A stretch of DNA of 6,615 nt from contig DFTJ01000007.1 of NCBI GenBank assembly GCA_002381485.1, forward strand, positions 20,523 through 27,137, in the 5' to 3' direction. A program made the position numbers and the translations under genes. A model generated the notes under the pieces. It saw nothing but the letters and a program-made list of their open reading frames with translations. It did no database searches and was not told the origin of the DNA. Shown here piece after piece: positions 1 to 4,422 of the stretch (positions are counted from its first letter, which is position 1; the number at the start of each line of letters is the position of its first letter). The stretch comes from Candidatus Saccharibacteria bacterium UBA4215 (lineage in GTDB: Bacteria > Patescibacteriota > Saccharimonadia > Saccharimonadales > Saccharimonadaceae).

Positions 1-488
1 AGCGCCTGGGTGACGCGCACCAAAAGTTGCTGAAAGAGCACCCTGACCTGGGTCTTGTATTGGTGGGAAGAAAGAAAGCAGCCGAGCTCAAAAACGAAGC
101 CTACTTTACTGACAAGAACTACAAGAATATCTTATTCACCGACTTTGTCGAAGATGATGAACTTAACTGGCTCTACAAGCACACCGAGGCATACATCTTT
201 CCTTCGCTTATGGAAGGGTTTGGACTTCCCGGCCTAGAGGCAATGTCACACGGTGTACCGGTTGTTAGCAGCAACGCAACCTGCCTGCCTGAAGTTTATG
301 GTGATGCCGCCGAATATTTTAACCCCCTTAACACCGACGACATAGCTCAAACCATTAACGCTGTATTGAAAAGCAAGCCACGTCAATCCGAACTGACAAC
401 GGCTGGGTACAAGCGAATCAAAAAGTTTTCTTGGAAAAAAATGGCCAAAGAAACACACAATGTCTATATGAGCGTTTTTAACGTATAA
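1..488 (+). CDS. Glycosyltransferase family 4-like protein, C-terminal part (5' end outside window)
   Basis: The frame is open from base 3 to the TAA at 486-488, so about 161 C-terminal residues are present and the start lies upstream; the TTG at 27 is not a convincing start. What is seen is the nucleotide-sugar-binding half of a GT-B enzyme: a stretch reading TDFVEDDELNWLY, then PSLMEGFGLPGLEAM (near 201-245), which holds the E-x7-E motif (Glu codons 213 and 237), then HGVPVVSSN and LPEVYGDAAEYF. These are standard for GT4-type retaining glycosyltransferases, where the Glu pair contacts the sugar-nucleotide donor. Such enzymes usually act at the cytoplasmic membrane face in exopolysaccharide, lipid-glycan or cell-wall glycan synthesis, but donor and acceptor cannot be told from this fragment. 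It is the only gene here facing the origin, and it converges on khpB with 3 bp between stops. Family assignment is firm; specific role unknown. Confidence 0.9.
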   Translation, partial: RLGDAHQKLLKEHPDLGLVLVGRKKAAELKNEAYFTDKNYKNILFTDFVEDDELNWLYKHTEAYIFPSLMEGFGLPGLEAMSHGVPVVSSNATCLPEVYGDAAEYFNPLNTDDIAQTINAVLKSKPRQSELTTAGYKRIKKFSWKKMAKETHNVYMSVFNV

Positions 489-491
489 GAT

Positions 492-953
492 CTAGCTACT
501 AATCTGGGCGATCGTAATTGTGCGATCACGACCCTCACCCTCAGAGTAGGTGTGGATGTCAGAGTATTCGGTGGCAACTTTGTGGACGATTCGGCGGTCG
601 GCGGCATTTAGGTGTGCCACATGAGAGCTTCCGGTGCTGCGGACTTCTGCAATCCATTCGCGAGCCTGTTCGGCCAGTCGTTCTGCTCGCTGCTTCTTGT
701 AATCAGCTATGTCGATATTCACACGCCACAAGTCAGCGCCTTTGTTGCGAAGTACGGTCGAGACCAGGTACTGCAAGCTGCGGAGCGTCTCGGCGTTGCG
801 ACCGATGAGGAGGCTGTTGAGGTCGGTTGAAGGAACATCAAGCTCAATGACATCATCGTCAGTCGTCGCAGCGACCTCAACGTTTATACCAAAGAATGAC
901 AGTGTATCGGAAACATATTTTCGGGCGAATTCTGTTGCTTGTTCTTTATTCAT
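492..953 (-). CDS. khpB: KhpB/Jag-type RNA-binding protein (KH + R3H), short form without Jag-N
   Basis: 153 residues from ATG at 951-953 to TAG at 492-494. Residues about 1-82 form a Jag-type KH domain with the LIGRNAETLRSLQYL segment at 49-63; residues about 85-153 form an R3H domain with R120-x3-H124 and the typical HTYSEGEGRDR segment (134-144). Known family members (KhpB, also called Jag or EloR) bind RNA, often with KhpA, and influence cell elongation and division in Gram-positives. Typical Jag proteins exceed 200 residues because of an N-terminal Jag-N domain and linker; both are absent here. The second Gly of the KH GxxG loop is Ala (GRNA, 51-54). The gene follows yidC by 9 bp, the usual spoIIIJ-jag pairing, so it is probably co-transcribed and perhaps translationally coupled. 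Identity is firm; the role in this organism is inferred. Confidence 0.93.
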   Translation of the reverse strand: MNKEQATEFARKYVSDTLSFFGINVEVAATTDDDVIELDVPSTDLNSLLIGRNAETLRSLQYLVSTVLRNKGADLWRVNIDIADYKKQRAERLAEQAREWIAEVRSTGSSHVAHLNAADRRIVHKVATEYSDIHTYSEGEGRDRTITIAQISS

Positions 954-965
954 AACTCCTCCTTA
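954..965 (-). promoter_or_regulatory. Strong Shine-Dalgarno for khpB overlapping the yidC stop codon
   Basis: Read on the minus strand the junction is TAAGGAGGAGTTATG: the yidC stop TAA runs directly into AGGAGG (958-963), 4 bases before the khpB ATG. This is the best Shine-Dalgarno in the window. It fixes the khpB start and implies that ribosomes terminating on yidC sit on the khpB initiation site, which favours coupled translation (inference). Confidence 0.85.
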
Positions 966-1922
966 ACCTTTCTTTTTTGGAGTATCCTTGGCCTTAATCC
1001 TAGTCACTTTTTGAGCAGGGGTAACCTCTGCTTTTTGAGCCTGTTTAGCTCGGGCTTTGGCGGTTGCCTTCTTTCCTTCTTTTTTAATCTGTTGGTCTGC
1101 GAGTTGATCCATCTCTGTGGTGTCTCGCTTTAAGATGAAGTACTGTTGAATCGCTGCAAAAATGTTAGATGTTGCGTAGTACAGCGCCAACGCACCAGGT
1201 AGGCTGAGCATGATGATCAGAATAAGGATAGGTAGGAATTTCACCATCTTACTCATCATGACAGCGTTCAGCTCGGCCTGATCAGGTTGCTTGCCATCAG
1301 CCGCTTCGGACATAACATCGCGGAAGCGCTTCGTACTAGTGGTTGGCGTTGTTTGTTTAGAGATAATGTATTGGGTGTACGCCGCAACAAGAGCGAGTGC
1401 AACCAAGAAGAACAGCGTAATGCCTTCAGACTGAATAGTAATACTGGTCAGGTCAATAATGCCAAACAGGTTTTCGTTAAACGCTGCTGGGTTGGCAATG
1501 ATTGCTGCAATCGCTGGAATACCTTCCATGAAGTTGTAGGTAAACTCTGCAATCTGATCACGATTGGTGGTAAAGATCTGGATCACCTGGAAGAGAGCGA
1601 TAAAGATCGGTAGCTGGATAAGCAGCATAAGGATTGAGCGGAACGGCTTTACACCGTGCTTTTTGTACAGCTCCAGCATTTGGGTGCCTTCGAGCTGACG
1701 GTTTCCCTTACTTGCCTTTTTAATCTTCGCAAGCTCTGGCTGCAGCTTACGCATTGCCTTCACTTGATGCAGCTGACCAACAACTAGTGGCCACATCGCA
1801 AAACGGACAAAAATGGTAAACAAAATAAGGGCGATACCAAAATCGCCACCAGGAATAATACTGTACAGCCCCATTAAGAGGTTAAAGATTGGTTGTACTA
1901 TGAGAACTTCAAAAATATTCAC
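963..1922 (-). CDS. yidC: Membrane protein insertase YidC/Oxa1/SpoIIIJ family
   Basis: 319 residues, GTG start at 1920-1922 with GAGG (1931-1934) 8 bases upstream, TAA at 963-965. YidC inserts membrane proteins alone or with SecYEG in the cytoplasmic membrane. Hydrophobic segments are visible at about 28-49, 97-116, 168-188 and 226-263. The first carries R40 in FVRFAMWPL, matching the conserved arginine of the YidC hydrophilic groove; a basic cytoplasmic hairpin follows (about 50-95). LYYATSNIFAAIQQYFI (247-263) matches the conserved last transmembrane block. The tail from about 280 is Lys/Ala rich (ending DTPKKKG), as in family members whose basic tail binds ribosomes. It lacks the large periplasmic domain of Gram-negative YidC and has no obvious lipobox signal peptide. 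It lies 50 bp after rnpA without an intervening yidD, and has its own promoter-like sequence. Confidence 0.96.
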   Translation of the reverse strand: MNIFEVLIVQPIFNLLMGLYSIIPGGDFGIALILFTIFVRFAMWPLVVGQLHQVKAMRKLQPELAKIKKASKGNRQLEGTQMLELYKKHGVKPFRSILMLLIQLPIFIALFQVIQIFTTNRDQIAEFTYNFMEGIPAIAAIIANPAAFNENLFGIIDLTSITIQSEGITLFFLVALALVAAYTQYIISKQTTPTTSTKRFRDVMSEAADGKQPDQAELNAVMMSKMVKFLPILILIIMLSLPGALALYYATSNIFAAIQQYFILKRDTTEMDQLADQQIKKEGKKATAKARAKQAQKAEVTPAQKVTRIKAKDTPKKKG

Positions 1923-1960
1923 TCGATCGGCCTCGCTGAGTCTTCACTTATATCTGTAAA

Positions 1961-1989
1961 ATTATACCAGCTTTATGCCGGTTTATACA
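1961..1989 (-). promoter_or_regulatory. Putative extended -10 promoter for yidC-khpB
   Basis: On the minus strand TGGTATAAT (1961-1969) is a perfect -10 hexamer with the TGn extension. A weak -35 (TGTATA, 1984-1989, 3 of 6 matches) sits 17 bp upstream, overlapping the end of rnpA. A start about 7 bases downstream (near 1954) would give a leader of about 32 bases containing the GAGG Shine-Dalgarno before the GTG. This suggests yidC-khpB can be expressed separately from rpmH-rnpA. Confidence 0.6.
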
Positions 1990-2326
1990 GTTCAGCCTTT
2001 TCAAACAGCTGATCAAGTTGTGTTTTAAGTTCAGAATAGGGAAGTGTCCGTAGCTCTGGCGAGGTCACAATAATCACAATGTCGTAGGTGTCATTGAGGC
2101 GGGGGAGGTGGAGTCGAACATACTCATATACCCGTCGGCGAATTCGATTACGACCAATGGCGCTTTTGAGAACTTTTTTGCTGACAACAACAGAAATGCG
2201 CGACTTTTGACGCCGCGCGTTTTTTGTCCACTTGACCGTGACGGGTTGAGAGCGCACTGCTTTTCCGTTCGCATACACATAGCGAAGGCTGTTGTGTCCT
2301 TGAAAACGAAATGGGGCAGGAATCAT
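1973..2326 (-). CDS. rnpA: Ribonuclease P protein component
   Basis: 117 residues from ATG at 2324-2326 to TAA at 1973-1975, the normal length for this family. The protein is the basic cofactor of the RNase P ribozyme, which removes 5' leaders from precursor tRNAs. The diagnostic RNR helix is visible at about 55-71 (SAIGRNRIRRRVYEYVR, with R59-N60-R61), preceded by the central strand ISVVVSKKV (44-52) and followed by the hydrophobic strand YDIVIIVTS (81-89). The N-terminal segment is rich in Arg and Lys, as expected for RNA contact. The gene lies 24 bp after rpmH, the near-universal rpmH-rnpA pairing. No proper Shine-Dalgarno is seen: the only candidate is AGG, 3 bases before the ATG. A -10-like TATACT lies 6 bases upstream. 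Confident call. Confidence 0.97.
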   Translation of the reverse strand: MIPAPFRFQGHNSLRYVYANGKAVRSQPVTVKWTKNARRQKSRISVVVSKKVLKSAIGRNRIRRRVYEYVRLHLPRLNDTYDIVIIVTSPELRTLPYSELKTQLDQLFEKAELYKPA

Positions 2327-2332
2327 ATACCT

Positions 2333-2338
2333 AGTATA
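2333..2338 (-). promoter_or_regulatory. -10-like hexamer immediately upstream of rnpA
   Basis: On the minus strand TATACT (5 of 6 to TATAAT) ends 6 bases before the rnpA ATG. If active, transcription would begin at or next to the start codon and make rnpA leaderless. No good -35 is seen 16-18 bp upstream, so this may be chance. Confidence 0.25.
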
Positions 2339-2350
2339 CGACTTCTGCGA

Positions 2351-2488
2351 CTAGACAGTAAGTTTTGCGCGTCCTTTAATGTGACGGCGCTTCAAGAGTG
2401 CGCGTCCAGCCTTTGAGGCAATCCGTGCACGGAAACCGTGTGTACGTGCGCGGTGGCGTGTGTGTGGTTGATGAGTTCGTTTTGGCAT
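2351..2488 (-). CDS. rpmH: Large ribosomal subunit protein bL34
   Basis: A 45-codon gene, ATG at 2486-2488 and TAG at 2351-2353. The product starts [19 protein letters not shown], continues [17 protein letters not shown] and ends KGRAKLTV. This is unmistakable L34: the KRT.QP start, the THGF.AR core and the LTV end are all present. L34 is a small, highly basic protein of the 50S subunit that packs into 23S rRNA. It is first in the leftward cluster and adjacent to the origin, as in most bacteria. No Shine-Dalgarno is visible before the ATG; a good promoter lies so close that the transcript is probably leaderless or almost so. Typical L34 length is 44-47 residues, so the gene is complete. Confidence 0.97.
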   Translation of the reverse strand: MPKRTHQPHTRHRARTHGFRARIASKAGRALLKRRHIKGRAKLTV

Positions 2489-2497
2489 ATCTAAATT

Positions 2498-2526
2498 ATT
2501 CTAGCGCACTCACCCCTATTATTCAA
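2498..2526 (-). promoter_or_regulatory. Putative sigma70-type promoter of rpmH
   Basis: On the minus strand a -35 TTGAAT (2521-2526, 4 of 6) and a -10 TAGAAT (2498-2503, 5 of 6) are separated by exactly 17 bp. Only 9 bases (2489-2497) separate the -10 from the rpmH ATG. The predicted start therefore falls within about 1-4 bases of the start codon. Confidence 0.6.
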
Positions 2527-2562
2527 GTCTGGTGTTTGACTTTTCTAGGAATAATATCTTTG

Positions 2563-2571
2563 TATGTATAA
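2563..2571 (-). promoter_or_regulatory. DnaA box (TTATACATA, one mismatch)
   Basis: Minus-strand TTATACATA differs from TTATNCACA at one position. It opens the first copy of the origin direct repeat. Confidence 0.55.
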
Positions 2572-2595
2572 CTTATCCCCCTTTCGACCCTGTTT
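2565..2595 (+). repeat. Origin direct repeat, copy 1
   Basis: Begins TGTATAACTTAT, continues through a C-rich run and ends CCCTGTTT. Copy 2 at 2629-2660 shares both ends and the C-rich middle with small indels. The shared TGTATAAC is part of a minus-strand DnaA box in both copies. Confidence 0.6.
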
Positions 2596-2602
2596 ATCCA
2601 CA
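2594..2602 (+). promoter_or_regulatory. DnaA box (TTATCCACA, perfect)
   Basis: Exact match to the bacterial consensus TTATCCACA on the plus strand. It overlaps the end of the first origin repeat copy and is opposite in orientation to the other three good boxes. Confidence 0.85.
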
Positions 2603-2626
2603 CATTTAACAGAGGTAGCCAGTAAT

Positions 2627-2635
2627 TGTGTATAA
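2627..2635 (-). promoter_or_regulatory. DnaA box (TTATACACA, perfect)
   Basis: Minus-strand TTATACACA fits TTATNCACA exactly and begins the second copy of the origin repeat. Confidence 0.8.
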
Positions 2636-2660
2636 CTCATACCCCTATACTGCCCTGTTT
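2629..2660 (+). repeat. Origin direct repeat, copy 2
   Basis: Begins TGTATAACTCAT, then a C-rich middle, and ends CCCTGTTT. It lies 64 bp after copy 1. The terminal CCCTGTTT element occurs a third time at 2701-2708. Confidence 0.6.
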
Positions 2661-2690
2661 CTTGCTCTATTTTAAATAACCCTTTTATGG

Positions 2691-2720
2691 TTGTGGAAAA
2701 CCCTGTTTTTCCCGTATAGT
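2691..2720 (+). promoter_or_regulatory. Putative dnaA promoter
   Basis: The -10 TATAGT (2715-2720, 5 of 6) has a weak -35 TTGTGG (2691-2696) at 18 bp. The -35 coincides with the DnaA box at 2692-2700. The expected start near 2727 leaves a leader of about 39 bases before the dnaA ATG. Confidence 0.5.
2692..2700 (-). promoter_or_regulatory. DnaA box (TTTTCCACA, one mismatch) on the dnaA promoter
   Basis: Minus-strand TTTTCCACA differs from TTATCCACA at the third base. It covers the likely -35 element of dnaA, a position suited to autorepression by DnaA as known in other bacteria (inference). Confidence 0.6.
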
Positions 2721-2748
2721 AATACCTGTTAATAGTTGAGGAAATCAC

Positions 2749-2755
2749 GAGGGAG
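2749..2755 (+). promoter_or_regulatory. Ribosome binding site deciding the dnaA start
   Basis: GAGGGAG ends 10 bases before ATG 2766. The in-frame TTG at 2736 lies upstream of this site and would add ten residues (LRKSRGSARY) with no family counterpart, so ATG 2766 is the better start. Confidence 0.65.
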
Positions 2756-2765
2756 TGCACGCTAC

Positions 2766-4145
2766 ATGAGCGCCTTATGGCAAAGTGTCTTGGGAGAAAT
2801 TGAGTTATCCGTAACTCATGCAACCTACACCACTTGGTATAAAAATACCCAGCTCGTCAGTCAGTCTGACGAAGAAGTTGTCATTTCCGTCCCCAACATT
2901 TTTGCGAAAAAACAGTTTGAAGTTAAGTTTAATGACATTATTAAGAAGGCTCTTGAAAACAACGGCGTCACCCCAGAGCGCATCACGTACACCGTAAATG
3001 TAAGTGGTAAGAAGACTCGAGTAAACCGCGAAACGACCCTTCAAGCAACCGACGGCAGCCAGGTGCTTGAAGCGCCGGCCGACTTCCGGTCTTCACCCTC
3101 TTCTCGCCCCTCCTCTCCCCTTACCGCTCGCGGTAATCTTAATCCGCGCTATACATTTGATAACTTTATCGTTGGATCAAGTAATGATCTTGCCTATGCC
3201 GCCAGCCAAGGAGTTGCCAGTAACCCAGGTACAAAGTACAACCCTCTCTACTTTTACGGTGGCGTTGGGCTAGGTAAAACGCACCTTATGCAAGCCGTGG
3301 GGAACGAAATTATCAAGAAAAATCCCGACGCTCGAGTTGTCTATGTTAGTTCTGAAACCTTCGTAAATGAGTTCCTTGATTACATTCGCTTTAAAAAGAA
3401 GGGCTTCTCTGACAAGTACCGTAATATTGATGTCCTGATTGTTGACGACATGCAGTTTATTGCCAATAAAGAAAAGACGCAGGAAGAATTCTTCCACACC
3501 TTTAACTTCCTTCACCAAAACAATAAACAAATTATTATGAGTAGTGACAAACCGCCGCGCAGCATTCCAACTCTCACAGAGCGTCTGCGCAGCCGCCTCG
3601 AAATGGGTATGACGATCGATGTCCAAATGCCCGACTTCGAGACCCGTTGTGCTATCTTACGCGCCAAATCAGAAATGTCTGGTGTCCAACTAAATAACGA
3701 AACTGTTGAATACCTGGCAACAAACATCAAGACGAACATCCGTGAGCTAGAAGGCGCCCTCAACCAACTCTTGGCATATGCCGAGCTTCATAACATCGAG
3801 CCAGATATCTCAACGGCTGAAGGACTGCTTGGAAACGTCCGTCACTCACGTCCACAGCATCTTACTAGCAAGCAGATTATTGATCGAACAGCAAAACACT
3901 TCCAACTGCCAGTCGATGAAATATGTAGTCAAAAACGCGACAAGCACGTGGTGGTACCTCGACAGATCGCAATGTATCTACTGCGGAGCGAGTTGCATCT
4001 CAGCTTCCCAAAAATAGCCGGTGAGCTTGGTCGTAAAGACCACACAACCGCCATTCACTCTGTTGAAAAGATCGAAAAAGCTATTAAGTTAGATTTCGTG
4101 ATTCGTGAACAAGTTGCTGCCATACGGGAGAAACTATATGCCTAG
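2766..4145 (+). CDS. dnaA: Chromosomal replication initiator protein DnaA
   Basis: 459 residues, ATG 2766-2768 to TAG 4143-4145, a normal DnaA length. DnaA binds DnaA boxes, forms an ATP-dependent filament on oriC, melts DNA and recruits helicase. Domain I is about 1-78 (starts SALWQSVLGEIE). Domain II is a short Ser/Pro-rich linker, about 80-125. Domain III (AAA+, about 126-345) has Walker A GGVGLGKTH at 165-173, Walker B VLIVDDMQF at 223-231 (D227, D228), sensor 1 IIMSSD at 256-261, a box VII arginine in RLRSRLEMG (probably R277) and sensor 2 NIRELEGAL at 324-332 (R326). Domain IV carries the DNA-binding signature GRKDHTTAIHSVEKI at 422-436. All catalytic and DNA-binding motifs are intact. 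The putative promoter carries a DnaA box, suggesting autoregulation. Confidence 0.98.
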   Translation: MSALWQSVLGEIELSVTHATYTTWYKNTQLVSQSDEEVVISVPNIFAKKQFEVKFNDIIKKALENNGVTPERITYTVNVSGKKTRVNRETTLQATDGSQVLEAPADFRSSPSSRPSSPLTARGNLNPRYTFDNFIVGSSNDLAYAASQGVASNPGTKYNPLYFYGGVGLGKTHLMQAVGNEIIKKNPDARVVYVSSETFVNEFLDYIRFKKKGFSDKYRNIDVLIVDDMQFIANKEKTQEEFFHTFNFLHQNNKQIIMSSDKPPRSIPTLTERLRSRLEMGMTIDVQMPDFETRCAILRAKSEMSGVQLNNETVEYLATNIKTNIRELEGALNQLLAYAELHNIEPDISTAEGLLGNVRHSRPQHLTSKQIIDRTAKHFQLPVDEICSQKRDKHVVVPRQIAMYLLRSELHLSFPKIAGELGRKDHTTAIHSVEKIEKAIKLDFVIREQVAAIREKLYA

Positions 4146-4422
4146 TCCCCTCTTTTTTGCCTGGGTAAAAAATGTGTACAGCCTGCGAGCAACTGCTTGC
4201 ATAAGTAGTGCACAGACGTCCACACACCACTACGCATACCCGACTTTCCCCCACGCGCCTGTCCAAAACAGACTAGTTGTACTACCTGTTGCCCACAGTT
4301 TTACTCCGTACATTTCCACCAGTAAAAATCGTGTTTTCAATCTGTTAACTGCCTGGTTATACCCACAATCCACAACACCTACTATGAAGACTAAAAAGGA
4401 AAGATAAGAAAGGAACACAATA
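4146..4422. other. dnaA-dnaN intergenic region with degenerate DnaA boxes
   Basis: 277 bp with no credible gene. It contains one 8-of-9 DnaA box (4357-4365) and several 7-of-9 matches: 4173-4181 minus CTGTACACA, 4289-4297 TTGCCCACA and 4366-4374 CAATCCACA. It also has a T6/A6 palindrome (4153-4158 with 4167-4172) and a GTAGTG/CACTAC inverted repeat (4205-4210 with 4228-4233). The dnaN leader and ribosome binding site AAAGGA (4409-4414) lie at its right end. No clear dnaN promoter was found. It may be a second origin half, as in bacteria with DnaA boxes on both sides of dnaA, but the boxes are weak. Confidence 0.45.
4357..4365 (+). promoter_or_regulatory. Degenerate DnaA box (TTATACCCA)
   Basis: One mismatch to TTATNCACA (seventh base). 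A 7-of-9 match at 4366-4374 follows it directly in the same orientation. Confidence 0.4.

Larger units (their letters stand above)
2489..2765. other. oriC: Candidate chromosomal replication origin (oriC), rpmH-dnaA intergenic region
   Basis: 277 bp without a credible gene between divergent rpmH and dnaA, the commonest position of bacterial oriC. It holds a perfect TTATCCACA (2594-2602), TTATACACA (2627-2635, minus), two one-mismatch boxes (2563-2571 and 2692-2700, both minus), AT-rich stretches (2548-2575 and about 2666-2690), and an imperfect direct repeat. Flanking genes on both sides mostly point away, as expected around a start of bidirectional replication. The location and boxes are seen directly; origin function is inferred from this well-known arrangement. 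Confidence 0.85.

Noticed and set aside
510..527. GATCG/CGATC inverted repeat as a terminator for the convergent genes
   Set aside because: The stem is 5 bp with an 8-base loop, lies inside khpB coding sequence, and has no T-run.
518..966. Several rightward open frames opposite khpB
   Set aside because: Shadow frames of khpB, whose KH and R3H domains and strong Shine-Dalgarno settle the coding strand.
2536..2568. Rightward TTGACT as a -35 for a second dnaA promoter
   Set aside because: No -10 match at 16-18 bp; the nearest AT-rich hexamers are at wrong spacing.
2736..2765. Upstream TTG start extending dnaA by ten residues
   Set aside because: The GAGGGAG site at 2749-2755 lies downstream of it and serves ATG 2766; the extension (LRKSRGSARY) has no DnaA counterpart, and SALWQ is the usual domain I opening.
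2545..2823. Leftward 92-residue open frame across the origin
   Set aside because: It runs over the DnaA boxes and the dnaA start, resembles no family, and has no ribosome binding site; it is a chance frame in the origin.
4105..4407. Rightward 100-residue open frame across the dnaA end and the spacer
   Set aside because: It overlaps dnaA in another frame, is of low-complexity composition without recognisable domains, and has no ribosome binding site.
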